Shown here: in pieces, positions 36,450 through 45,831 of the stretch
Layout: the number at the start of each line of letters is the position of its first letter
How positions within the stretch are numbered: position 1 is the stretch's first letter
Assembly (NCBI RefSeq): GCF_001653135.1
Contig: NZ_BDDS01000016.1
Coordinates: 18,514-82,513 of the forward strand
DNA length: 64,000 nt
Reading direction: 5' to 3'
From: Pseudoalteromonas neustonica
Lineage (GTDB): Bacteria; Pseudomonadota; Gammaproteobacteria; Enterobacterales; Alteromonadaceae
Position numbers and translations under genes: made by a program
Notes under the pieces: model-generated
The model's database searches: none
Told to the model about the DNA's origin: nothing
Seen by the model: the letters and a program-made list of their open reading frames with translations, nothing else

Positions 36450-38819
36450 ATGCAAAATAAAATAGATTTATCTTCTGCTCTTGAAGTAAAAACAGAACAA
36501 CTGAGCATTATTAATCAGTTTTCATCAAGCTTATTACAATTAGATAGACTCGATGAACTGTTTGAATATGCCACGACAGAAGTCGTTAAACGCTTAGGTT
36601 TTGTCGATTGTGTGATATATATCGCAGATGAAAAAAATGCCACCCTTCATGAAGTCGCATCAATGGGCGTATCTAACTCAGCGAGTGATTACTCCATAGA
36701 ACGTAGTATCATTAATTTCAATCAAGGGATCACCGGTTATGTTGCATCAACAGGTCGCGCAGTAATTAGTGGCGATGTAAGTACAGATAGCCGCTATATT
36801 GCTGATGCCCGCCCTGCCAGATCAGAGCTGTGCGTTCCATTAATTTACAAAGAGAAAATTTTAGGCGTTATTGACTGCGAACACCCAGTACACAATTACT
36901 TTACTGATGCTCATTTAGAAATTTTAACCACTGTGGCACATTTACTAAGCGCCAAAATTAATCATGTCAATACTGTAGAAAACCTACAGCAAACAGTCAG
37001 CCAGCTAAATACGGCACAAAAGCTTGAAAGTACATTATTGCAAATTGCTAATTTGACTTACCAAGCAAATGATTTAGATACATTTTTAGAGTCACTTCAT
37101 GGCATATTGACAAACCTATTAAGGGCTGACAACTTCTTAGTTGCACTTTACGATAAGCAAATAGACATTTTGGACATCGTCTATATTGTTGAGCAGGGTG
37201 TTCGCTCAAATGCTCATAAAAAAATATCAAAAGAGCAACTTAAAAATACGGCTTCATATTATTTGCTCAATTCAGAACAACCTTTATTACTAAATAAAGA
37301 AGAATACCAACAACACATTCAAGCTGGCCATTTTAAAATGGTGGGCAGGCAGTCAGAATCGTGGCTGGGTGTCCCTTTTAAAGTAAGTGATAATATTAGT
37401 GGTGTAATTGTTGTACAGAGCTACGATAAAACACATCATTATGATGATCATGATTTAGCGCTTTTAACATACGTGAGTCGCCAGATCAGTCTGACAATTG
37501 ACAGACAGCTCTCACGACAAGCACTCGAATATCGCGCCTTACATGATGAGTTAACAGGGTTGGCAAACCGCTCCTTATTGATTGATCGTATTAAGCATGC
37601 CATTTTAAAACTGACTCGTACCCCCAAAGGCACTTACCATGCTTTGCTCTACCTCGATCTTGACCGTTTTAAAAGTATTAACGATTCACTTGGCCATGAA
37701 GTTGGTGACCATTTTTTAATCGCCATTTGTAAATCCATTAAAGCAACCATCCGTAACACAGATACCTTTGCACGATTGGGCGGCGATGAATTTTCAATCC
37801 TTATGGAAAATATCACCCATAAAAATCAAGTAACTGAAGCACTAAAACGAATAAAAAAAGCCTTAGCTGAACCACTTAACATTGATGGGCATTTACTCCA
37901 AGCCTCAACAAGTATTGGTGTTGCTTTTTGCGATAATAAAAACGATAAAGCTTATAAGCTATTACAGCATGCTGATGCGGCTATGTATGAGGCTAAATCG
38001 AATGGCCGCAGCCAAGTTCGCTTCTTTAATAATACCATGCGTAAAAAGCTAAAAAGTCATGCTGATATTGAAAATGATCTACAACACGGTATTGAGCACA
38101 ATGAATTTGAATTGTATTTTCAACCAATTTTTACCATTGGTGATTGTCATGTAGTTGGTTTTGAAGCTTTAGTTCGCTGGCATCACCCAACAAAAGGCTT
38201 TGTGCCACCCAATGATTTTATTCCAATTGCTGAGAATACCGGTCAAATTATTAACCTTGATCTACATCTGCTTGAGCTGGCTGCTAAACAAATTTCAACT
38301 TGGCAACAACAGGGAAAGCGCTTTTTACGGATCACTGTCAATGTGTCGTCACGGCACTTTGCGAGTCTTGATTTCGTCTCACAAATTCATGCAATTTATA
38401 ATACCTATCAACTGCCTTTAGGTTCTTTGTGTTTAGAAATAACTGAGTCAGGATTAATAGAGAACCTTGAGCTGGCAACCAAAATTATTGAAGGTCTATC
38501 ACCATTAAAAGTTAAACTGTGCTTAGATGATTTTGGTACAGGCTATTCAGCACTTGGCTATTTACATCAGCTCCCTATCCATGTGCTAAAAATTGATAAA
38601 AGCTTTATTGATCACCTCAAAGACACGCCAACTCCACTTGTTGACGCTATTTTATCATTGGCATCATCACTTGAACTTGATGTAGTTGCTGAAGGCATTG
38701 AAACCCAACAACAATTAACCACACTACAACAAACAAAATGTAATTACGGGCAAGGTTTTCTAAAAGCCAAACCATTGCCTGCATGCCAAGCTATCCTCTT
38801 AATTGATCAACCACTTTAA
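36450..38819 (+). CDS. GAF-GAF-GGDEF-EAL protein (c-di-GMP turnover)
   Basis: 789 residues, soluble. Two GAF sensor domains (about 20-170 and 190-350), a GGDEF domain (about 365-525) with intact GGDEF and an RNTD I-site five residues before, and an EAL domain (about 540-785) with FEALVRWHHP, the ITESG and DDFGTGYS metal-binding blocks, and AEGIET. Both active sites look complete, so it may make and break c-di-GMP depending on GAF ligands. Single gene with its own terminator. Confidence 0.93.
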   Translation: MQNKIDLSSALEVKTEQLSIINQFSSSLLQLDRLDELFEYATTEVVKRLGFVDCVIYIADEKNATLHEVASMGVSNSASDYSIERSIINFNQGITGYVASTGRAVISGDVSTDSRYIADARPARSELCVPLIYKEKILGVIDCEHPVHNYFTDAHLEILTTVAHLLSAKINHVNTVENLQQTVSQLNTAQKLESTLLQIANLTYQANDLDTFLESLHGILTNLLRADNFLVALYDKQIDILDIVYIVEQGVRSNAHKKISKEQLKNTASYYLLNSEQPLLLNKEEYQQHIQAGHFKMVGRQSESWLGVPFKVSDNISGVIVVQSYDKTHHYDDHDLALLTYVSRQISLTIDRQLSRQALEYRALHDELTGLANRSLLIDRIKHAILKLTRTPKGTYHALLYLDLDRFKSINDSLGHEVGDHFLIAICKSIKATIRNTDTFARLGGDEFSILMENITHKNQVTEALKRIKKALAEPLNIDGHLLQASTSIGVAFCDNKNDKAYKLLQHADAAMYEAKSNGRSQVRFFNNTMRKKLKSHADIENDLQHGIEHNEFELYFQPIFTIGDCHVVGFEALVRWHHPTKGFVPPNDFIPIAENTGQIINLDLHLLELAAKQISTWQQQGKRFLRITVNVSSRHFASLDFVSQIHAIYNTYQLPLGSLCLEITESGLIENLELATKIIEGLSPLKVKLCLDDFGTGYSALGYLHQLPIHVLKIDKSFIDHLKDTPTPLVDAILSLASSLELDVVAEGIETQQQLTTLQQTKCNYGQGFLKAKPLPACQAILLIDQPL

Positions 38820-38828
38820 ATAGCTCAC

Positions 38829-38858
38829 AAAAAAGCCCCGATAAACAGGGCTTTTTTG
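38829..38858 (+). terminator. Terminator of the GGDEF-EAL gene
   Basis: AAAAAAGCCC pairs with GGGCTTTTTT around CGATAAACA, 10 bases after the stop; also usable by the convergent minus-strand gene. Confidence 0.9.
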
Positions 38859-38874
38859 TATCTGAGTCTCTAAA

Positions 38875-40263
38875 TCAACCAACTAACCAATGTGCCATAA
38901 GCGCTATCACCGGAAGTGTTACCAAGGTTCTCAGGATAAAGATTGTGAACAACTCCAAAATGTTCACGGGGATTTTACTGCCCAGTAATAGTGCACCTAC
39001 TTCCGACATATAAATTAATTGCGTCACGCTCATTGCGGCAATGATAAAACGCGTTACATCACTTTCAATCGAACCTGCCGCTAAAATTGATGGAATAAAC
39101 ATATCGGCAAAACCAACCATAATTGTTTGCGCAGCGGCTTCAGCTTCAGGCACTTGTAATAACTCTAAAAACGGAATGAATGGCATACCTAAATATTGAA
39201 AAACCGGCGTATATTCGGCAATAATCAATGCAAATGTACCCACAGCCATTACAACTGGTAATACAGCAAACACCATATCAAGCGCGTTATGAACGCCTTC
39301 TTTTAATGTTCCCTTTAACCCGGGTGCTTTTTCAGCCTTAGCTAATGCAACATCCAATGAATGCTTAAATAACGTTTTACCTTCAGGTACTAATTCAGCG
39401 TTAACATCAGGCTTCGTACCGTCAATTAATAAGTCTTTTTTAAAGCGTAACGGTGGTAATCGAGGCACTATAATCGCGGCCACAACCCCGGCTAAACATA
39501 CCGTTGCATAAAATGGGGCAAATAGGTATTCCAGTTTTACTTGGCCAATAACCACTAAACAAAAAGTGATTGAAACAGCAGAGAAAGTGGTACCAATTAT
39601 CGCAGCTTCACGTTGTGTATAGTATTTATCTTCATATTGACGCGCGGTCATTAAAATTCCTACGCTACCATCACCCAACCAAGAGGCAACACAGTTAACC
39701 GCACTACGCCCTGGCACCCCAAATAATGGACGCATCACTTTCGTTAATAAAGTCCCCACTAATTCAAGTAAACCAAAGTTAAGCAATAAAGGAAGTAATA
39801 AACCCGCTAAAATAAATACCGAAAATAATACAGGCAGTAAATCTTTTAATACCAGCAGCCCTGTATTTTCAGACGTTATCGCATGAGGTCCAACTTGAAA
39901 GTAAGTTAATAGCACAAACAGCATACCTAGTAGCCTAGTGACTAACCAAATCCAACTCACATTAAACAAATGATTAAGTAAGCGAAATTTTGTTAAGCTT
40001 TTTGGCTTTAGTATACTGAATATAATCGACATTACGCCTGCAACACAAATAACAAACGCGATCAGACCTAAAGCAATATCTGCAAATGAAGCCTGCACTG
40101 CTTTAGCCATTACCGCGATTGGTATCGTCATGATCTCGCCAGATGGAACCGGTGTCATAAATAAGAACACGCCAATCAAAGAGGGGACTAAAAAGGCAAA
40201 CCATACTCTTAAATCGTAGCTCTTTTGATGCTGCTGCGGGCTGGGTGAGTTTAACTTAGACAT
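38875..40263 (-). CDS. YjiH-family membrane protein with nucleoside-recognition (Gate) domain
   Basis: 462 residues with about 10 predicted membrane helices. Begins with a short cytosolic tail, then VWFAFLVPSLIGVFLFMTPV, a YjiH signature. The Gate motif region includes SWLGDGSVGILMTARQYE and TIMVGFADMFIPSILA. Function of YjiH proteins is unknown; Gate domains occur in nucleoside transporters and spore proteins. It follows the bamC terminator with the same orientation. Confidence 0.87.
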   Translation of the reverse strand: MSKLNSPSPQQHQKSYDLRVWFAFLVPSLIGVFLFMTPVPSGEIMTIPIAVMAKAVQASFADIALGLIAFVICVAGVMSIIFSILKPKSLTKFRLLNHLFNVSWIWLVTRLLGMLFVLLTYFQVGPHAITSENTGLLVLKDLLPVLFSVFILAGLLLPLLLNFGLLELVGTLLTKVMRPLFGVPGRSAVNCVASWLGDGSVGILMTARQYEDKYYTQREAAIIGTTFSAVSITFCLVVIGQVKLEYLFAPFYATVCLAGVVAAIIVPRLPPLRFKKDLLIDGTKPDVNAELVPEGKTLFKHSLDVALAKAEKAPGLKGTLKEGVHNALDMVFAVLPVVMAVGTFALIIAEYTPVFQYLGMPFIPFLELLQVPEAEAAAQTIMVGFADMFIPSILAAGSIESDVTRFIIAAMSVTQLIYMSEVGALLLGSKIPVNILELFTIFILRTLVTLPVIALMAHWLVG

Positions 40264-40280
40264 ATTTTCAACCTGTTAAA

Positions 40281-40313
40281 ACCACAAAAAGAGCCAAATG
40301 CTCTTTTTGTGGT
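40281..40313 (-). terminator. Terminator of bamC
   Basis: A perfect 14-bp stem, ACCACAAAAAGAGC with GCTCTTTTTGTGGT, loop CAAAT, between bamC and the YjiH gene. Confidence 0.88.
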
Positions 40314-40330
40314 TATTATTTTATTTTTGA

Positions 40331-41389
40331 TTAAATTTTAATACCGCGCTGACGCAAGGCATTTTCTAATGCTTGTTGTAGATCGTTCATAGTGCCAGGC
40401 TCCAATGTTGCCCCATTATCATCCATCCAAGTTAAACTAGTGCCGCCCTCTTTCGTTCGGCTAACGAGTATTTGGTATTGCCCTTCATCAATTGGTAATT
40501 CAGCAAGTTCATCACCCCAAATTGAATCCCAGACGCTTGATTCAGGCTTTTTATAGTCAGCCGTTATAAGGCCTTTTTCTTGGTTTATCTCTACAATTGT
40601 AAAAGATAAGCGCTCTAAGAAACCAGAAAAGCGCTCAAAAATAACTGAGTAATCTTGCTCTGTTACCAATGCCGCATTGCCTTTATTATCAAAGCCCATC
40701 TCAAGAGAAATAATGCCTTGCTGCTTACGCATTTCAACCTGAAGCTGACGGTAGCGATAATCAAATTCAGCAATTACTTGATTTAATGCACGTACTTCTA
40801 ACTGTTGCTGCAAAAGCGGCGTTAGTTTTTCACTTGTACTTTTATAATCAACCAGTTTAGAACTCAACGAAGCTGTTCGCTGGTGTGATTTTTCTTCCAA
40901 TGTAAAAATAAAACGCTGTTGTGATACAGGCGCACTATCAGCAAACCAGCCATCATCTGGTTTTATAATTGAGTACCAATCGGTTTCAATCGTACCCGTT
41001 GTATTATCTTCTTTTTGCACTCGTGTTTGTTGTTCAGCCAAAACAGCTTTAACCGATTCAGTGATAAATTTATTTAAATCGACAATGCCGTCATTTTTAT
41101 CAAAAAATACACGCGCTTGTTTATCCGTTTCTTCAACCCAGCTACCTTTAGCTACAGTTAAAACCTGTGCTGGCGGGCGGTAATTTGTGGAATCTGGATT
41201 ATTATCATAAGCAGCCACTTCCATTTTATAAGTGGGGTCTTGCGCTGGTTGCGCCAATTGCCCAGGCACCTGTACTGGTGCAGTTGCACGATAATTACGT
41301 TTATGATGCGCTTCATCAGTAAAAACACTACATCCTGACAAGCCTACCAATACACTCACTGCAAGCGCTTTTGGGATCCAATACTGCAC
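40331..41389 (-). CDS. bamC: Outer-membrane assembly lipoprotein BamC
   Basis: 352 residues: lipoprotein signal ending LVGLSGC (Cys20), the unstructured N-terminal region with NYRPPAQVLTVAKGSWVEE that binds BamD, and two helix-grip domains. BamC is a non-essential part of the BAM complex that inserts beta-barrels such as the receptor at 3599. In most gammaproteobacteria it follows dapA; here dapA is not adjacent and bamC is divergent from gcvR, so it has its own promoter in the shared 350-base region. Confidence 0.93.
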   Translation of the reverse strand: MQYWIPKALAVSVLVGLSGCSVFTDEAHHKRNYRATAPVQVPGQLAQPAQDPTYKMEVAAYDNNPDSTNYRPPAQVLTVAKGSWVEETDKQARVFFDKNDGIVDLNKFITESVKAVLAEQQTRVQKEDNTTGTIETDWYSIIKPDDGWFADSAPVSQQRFIFTLEEKSHQRTASLSSKLVDYKSTSEKLTPLLQQQLEVRALNQVIAEFDYRYRQLQVEMRKQQGIISLEMGFDNKGNAALVTEQDYSVIFERFSGFLERLSFTIVEINQEKGLITADYKKPESSVWDSIWGDELAELPIDEGQYQILVSRTKEGGTSLTWMDDNGATLEPGTMNDLQQALENALRQRGIKI

Positions 41390-41740
41390 AGATAATTCTC
41401 CTTAGCATACCCTTAATTGTTTTAACAAATATATGAGTGGGTTATGCCGATTTGGTTCAGTGTAAAATCAAGATTAACTTTACATTTCTTATTTTTATGC
41501 AAAACCCGTTGTTTTGAAGAGCCACTCAATAAATATTATGAGCGCGGTTATGCAAAATTTTAACTATGGTACTTTCCCATGCCACTAAAAACAAGAAACA
41601 CCGTGATTTTATACGGTGTAAATTAAGGTGCTCTGTAGTTTAGCACCTAATTTGTGTTAAACTTCGCCGCCATACAGCCACTATTACTGGCTTAGCTCGC
41701 GCTGTCTGTTGTAATAAACATAACTTAGGTATTTGAATTT
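41390..41740. other. Divergent promoter region of bamC and gcvR
   Basis: 350 bases without a gene. AT-rich promoter-like DNA lies on both sides. An imperfect dyad (ACACCGTG and ATACGGTGT) near 41599-41622 could be an operator or a weak terminator. No dapA remnant is recognisable. Confidence 0.45.
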
Positions 41741-42274
41741 ATGACTGTTTTTTCAAACCATCAGATCGTATTAACTGCAATTGGCGAAGATCGCCCTGGT
41801 ATTGTTAGTGAATTAACCCAATTAGTCAGTGACTGTCATTGCAACATCATCGACAGCCGCATTGCCATCTTAGGGAATGAATTTACGTTTATTATGTTGT
41901 TATCTGGTGACATGTCTGCAATAAGCCGAATTGAACACACCTTGCCTCTCAAAGGCATGGAGTTAGGTTTGCTGACTATGATGAAGCGCACAGCCAGTCA
42001 TAAACAAAGTGAATTTTGTGCAGGCTATACGCTCGAGTACACTGGTATAGACACCCCTGGCACACTTAGTAAAGTAACTCGCTTCTTTGCAGATAATCAA
42101 ATTAGCATTTGTTCTCTAAAATCAGATACGTTTGATGAAGATGAGCATGTAAAAATGCGCTGTGAAATTGAGTTTAATATTCCCGTAGACGTTGACATTG
42201 ATACCTTTAAAGTTCAATTTGAGGATCTATCACGCACCCTTAACGTAGACTATATTTTTAGACGCATTCGATAA
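41741..42274 (+). CDS. gcvR: Glycine cleavage system regulator GcvR
   Basis: 177 residues built from two ACT domains (about 8-80, IVLTAIGEDRPGIVSELTQLV, and 95-170, YTLEYTGIDTPGTLSKVTRFF). GcvR senses glycine and blocks GcvA to control the glycine cleavage operon. In the family order it is followed by bcp, as here, with an 10-base gap, so the two were one operon before bcp was cut. Confidence 0.93.
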   Translation: MTVFSNHQIVLTAIGEDRPGIVSELTQLVSDCHCNIIDSRIAILGNEFTFIMLLSGDMSAISRIEHTLPLKGMELGLLTMMKRTASHKQSEFCAGYTLEYTGIDTPGTLSKVTRFFADNQISICSLKSDTFDEDEHVKMRCEIEFNIPVDVDIDTFKVQFEDLSRTLNVDYIFRRIR

Positions 42275-42284
42275 GGAATAAACC

Positions 42285-42671
42285 ATGAATACAATCAGTC
42301 CATTACAAGCAGGCGATAAAGCGCCTAGCTTTAGCTTACAAAACCAAGATGGTGAGCTAATCGTTCTTGAAGAGTTATTGAAAGACCAGCAAGTACTCGT
42401 GTACTTTTATCCAAAAGCATCAACACCTGGCTGCACTGTGCAAGCTGAAAACCTACGAGATGAAAAAGACGTATTAGCGCAATTAAATACACGCGTTGTT
42501 GGTATAAGCCCTGACCCGGTTAAAAAATTAAAGAACTTTGAAACGAAAAAAGACCTTAATTTTGACCTACTCTCAGACGAAGATCACGCCATTGCTGAAG
42601 CATTTGGTGTATGGGGCTATAAAAAATTCATGGGCAAAGAATACGACGGTATTCATTTATACCCCCATTAA
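42285..42671 (+). pseudogene. bcp: Resident bcp (peroxiredoxin Q), truncated at the island junction
   Basis: 128 codons, about 30 short of full-length Bcp. The sequence follows the family up to KKFMGKEYDGIH and then ends with a foreign LYPH and stop. The missing part is the last strands and helix (the ISFL...FNKFKTKDHHEVV region). Peroxidatic Cys50 is in ASTPGCTVQ; the usual resolving Cys five residues later is Glu, so this was a 1-Cys type. The fold lacks its C-terminal part and is probably non-functional. It marks the left edge of the accessory region. Confidence 0.88.
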
Positions 42672-42775
42672 TATTATGCACACTACATACTAAAAAGTTA
42701 ATCCCTCCTTTCTAAAACTCAATTTTACTACTACGATTAAAAACTGCACAGTCTTAATGGACAAAGTACGTTTTT

Positions 42776-44020
42776 ATGGATCAATTCAGTTCTTATATTG
42801 TCGCTAATGAATACGTTGATCTATCAAAGTCTTTATTGAATGAAGATGAAGGAGTCTGGTTATCTGTAAACAAGCTTCATAGTGGCGTAGTTGCATTAGA
42901 TGAAAAAATGACAGTACTCCCATTAATTTCTGAATTTCTATCCTATAGCTTACGAAACAACAAAATAAGCCGCCACACGGCAAAAACGTACGCTAAGAAT
43001 CTGAGTTATTTTTTGGCTTATCTTAAAAATAGAAAAGAATTTAAAAAAACTCACCTTGATGAAGCATTCCTTACGGTATCAAAATTTGTTATCGAAGAAT
43101 ATTTAGCGGAATTAAGAACTAAATATGATTTGTCTACTGCAACAGTCCGAAATAGAGATGCAACACTTCAAGCATTCATCCACAAATTCCTCTATCAAAA
43201 TCACGAGCTACGAAACGCATATATTGAGAAAAGCCCGTATTCAAATGGGTTAATAAGTGGGCCCGTAAAGCAAAAGCTTGTCATTTCATGCTCTTTAGAT
43301 GAGTTAACAAAATTAATAATACAAAGTGGCTCAGAGCGTGAAAGGCTCATTATTCAGTTTATTTTTGATTCTGGGGTTAGAAGATCAGAGTTACTAAACA
43401 TAACCAAACAAGATATAGAAGATGCTATAGAGTTTAATAGTCAAAAGTTGATACACCAAAATACGGACATGCCAGTAATATCACCCTACGCCCCACTTTC
43501 TATACAAGGTGTGAAAGGCAGACATAACAATACTAAGCAAAGAATGACCTTGGTAAGTCGAGCTGTTTTAAACCGTATAATGAGATACCATGCCTCCCCC
43601 CTATACAAAAAGCATTCAAGAAAGTATTCATCCCTATCAGAAACCCCTGCATTCTTTAATGCCGAAGGACGCCCGATTACCCCCAAATGCCTGTCTAAGC
43701 TATTGGATAGACTATCAGAGCGTGCATTAAAAAAAGGTATGCTATCCAAGCCTATGTCACCGCACAAATTAAGGCATGGTTACGCATACGATTTACTTCA
43801 ATCACCTGACATAGGACAAACCTACGTGGACAGGCTTGCTGTAGTGCAAAAATCACTTGGCCATGCATTCTTAAGTAGTACTGAGGTTTACACAAAAATA
43901 CCTTCAGAACTATATAAAACAATAACTAATAGCGACGGTGAGTTATTAACTAAAGCGGATAGAATGGAAAGGCTTGTCAAAAGCACACAACTTAAAATAT
44001 CACTTAAGGACAAGAAATGA
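42776..44020 (+). CDS. Tyrosine recombinase 1 of the mobile trio
   Basis: 414 residues: SAM-like N-terminal core-binding domain (about 35-155) and catalytic domain (about 165-400). All catalytic residues are visible: Arg in DSGVRRSELL, HxxR in SPHKLRHGYA, His in KSLGHAFLSS and the nucleophile Tyr in STEVYTKI. First of four overlapping genes; the next begins 4 bases before its stop (ATGA-type coupling). Most likely the active strand-cutting enzyme of the element. No ribosome site stronger than GTACG is seen, so the start is fairly but not fully sure. Confidence 0.92.
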   Translation: MDQFSSYIVANEYVDLSKSLLNEDEGVWLSVNKLHSGVVALDEKMTVLPLISEFLSYSLRNNKISRHTAKTYAKNLSYFLAYLKNRKEFKKTHLDEAFLTVSKFVIEEYLAELRTKYDLSTATVRNRDATLQAFIHKFLYQNHELRNAYIEKSPYSNGLISGPVKQKLVISCSLDELTKLIIQSGSERERLIIQFIFDSGVRRSELLNITKQDIEDAIEFNSQKLIHQNTDMPVISPYAPLSIQGVKGRHNNTKQRMTLVSRAVLNRIMRYHASPLYKKHSRKYSSLSETPAFFNAEGRPITPKCLSKLLDRLSERALKKGMLSKPMSPHKLRHGYAYDLLQSPDIGQTYVDRLAVVQKSLGHAFLSSTEVYTKIPSELYKTITNSDGELLTKADRMERLVKSTQLKISLKDKK

Positions 44021-45822
44021 CAAAAAGAAAAACAAGCTTAAGTGAATGGGATACACTAGTTGATACACCTTTAACTTGCATTGAAGATTTAGCGCTGCCC
44101 TCCCAAGCCTTACCTTATCGACAATTGACACATTTATTTGCATCAGTTTATAAAACAAAGGTAAGCCGCTCCTATAAAGATGATGTTCATGCTACACACT
44201 CTCATGTTACTGAACTTATGAAAGAAAAGTTTGGTAATCAACCAATTTATTTGACTAAAGTACTGAATGAATTTTCATTAGATGATTTTCATGCATATTT
44301 GAAAAACTGTATGTTGCTCGACAAGATACATAACCGGTATGCAAACGTTTTGCAAAGTACCTATAAGAACGTTCTGAATAAAGCTATAGAGCTCAAAGTT
44401 CCAAACTTTAAAAGGTTTTATTTACCAAGTTCTTTTTGCTACCAAACAAGAGTAACCGAACGCTACAAACCATATAGTAAGAATGAGAGAAGAAAAATTG
44501 ATGAGGCTATTGAAGTTGAAATAGACAAAGCTTTAAAACTCCTTATTCCTTATGAGAAAACAGGAAGAGGTAGAGCTATTCTCGATGATGACTGTATGCT
44601 CTTAGAGGATGTAGAGAACTTAACACTAGATGATGCTCGTTGGATTTTTGAGAATAAAATGGGATGTATTCCCGTTACTAATAGTTATGGTTTTCGAGGT
44701 AAACGAGCCTATAGAGCTTTCTACCAAATCATTAAAGACAATGGTGCTTATTATCAAAATGTATATGAATCTTGGGGAGTTTTAAGTAAGGTTACAATGA
44801 ATCATTTACTTCCATTTTTGCTGAAACTGTTAAAAGTCACAGGTATGAATGTTGAGTCAATTTATAACCTTGAAATTGACGACTTAGTAGACTCACACCC
44901 TGCAACTGGGAAACCTTGTTTAAGGTATTGGAAGAACCGCTCTGATGGCCAGAAGTTATATCACTTAGATATATTCAAGGCTGACCTTCAATGGCTAACC
45001 CGTAGCCAAAGTGAACAAGTGAAAGAAATATTTAATAATGTTTTGTTGCTAACATCAAAAGTAAGAGAAAAGGCACCTTTAGAGCATAAAAATAAACTAT
45101 GGTTATTTGAAACATACAACGGTTTAATCAAATGCCTTCCCGTTATGTATCACCTTTCAATGGCTATAAAAACCTTTTCTGCGGAACACGAGCTTTTTAA
45201 ACAAAATAGTAACGAGTTACTTTTAGAGACAACAAGGTTTAGGCCTACATTTATCAGCGACCTAATAGGGGAAGGAGTTTCAATTAGGGAAGTACAGCTA
45301 CTAATGAGTCATAAAAATCTCTATACAACAATGCGCTACCTAGATATTCATGATTTTGGGCAGACCGCGAGAATAAAAATTAAAGATAAATTGATAGAAC
45401 TTCACAGCAACATTAGCTCTTCAGTTAGTAGTAAACCTCATAAAAAGGTAGGCAACAAAGAGTCGCTACCCATGTCAACCCCATTAGCGACGTGCAAAAA
45501 TATTTTTGACCCACCTGAGTCTGTGAAAAGTCTATCTAATTACACACCTGGAAAGCCTTGTAGTACTTACAACATGTGCCTTAGTTGCCCTAATGTAATC
45601 ATAACCAAAACTGATTTGCCAAAGCTCTTTGCGATGAAACGTGATTACCTTATTAAAATTCAAAATAGTAGAGTATTAGATACTCCATTTGGACATGTTA
45701 TAAAAAGTAACCTAACACTTTTGAATTCGATTCTAGATTCGAACTTGTCCGAATTTAGTGCCGAAGAGCTCAATGATGCTGAAAAAATATCTCTTTATAT
45801 AGAAACCACAGAGCTTATTTAG
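44017..45822 (+). CDS. Recombinase-like protein 2 of the trio, catalytic residues altered
   Basis: 601 residues. The C-terminal part resembles a tyrosine recombinase (LMSHKNLYTTMRYLDIH with the late His and Tyr), but the first Arg position reads TGMNVESIYNL and the HxxR box reads TTRFRP, so two of the key residues are missing. A Cys cluster (C-x-C-LSC-P at about 540-560) follows, a feature of the larger members in trio elements. Probably an architectural or targeting partner of the active enzymes. Coupled to gene 1 and 9 bases before gene 3. Confidence 0.85.
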   Translation: MTKRKTSLSEWDTLVDTPLTCIEDLALPSQALPYRQLTHLFASVYKTKVSRSYKDDVHATHSHVTELMKEKFGNQPIYLTKVLNEFSLDDFHAYLKNCMLLDKIHNRYANVLQSTYKNVLNKAIELKVPNFKRFYLPSSFCYQTRVTERYKPYSKNERRKIDEAIEVEIDKALKLLIPYEKTGRGRAILDDDCMLLEDVENLTLDDARWIFENKMGCIPVTNSYGFRGKRAYRAFYQIIKDNGAYYQNVYESWGVLSKVTMNHLLPFLLKLLKVTGMNVESIYNLEIDDLVDSHPATGKPCLRYWKNRSDGQKLYHLDIFKADLQWLTRSQSEQVKEIFNNVLLLTSKVREKAPLEHKNKLWLFETYNGLIKCLPVMYHLSMAIKTFSAEHELFKQNSNELLLETTRFRPTFISDLIGEGVSIREVQLLMSHKNLYTTMRYLDIHDFGQTARIKIKDKLIELHSNISSSVSSKPHKKVGNKESLPMSTPLATCKNIFDPPESVKSLSNYTPGKPCSTYNMCLSCPNVIITKTDLPKLFAMKRDYLIKIQNSRVLDTPFGHVIKSNLTLLNSILDSNLSEFSAEELNDAEKISLYIETTELI

Positions 45823-45831
45823 GAGTTTGAC

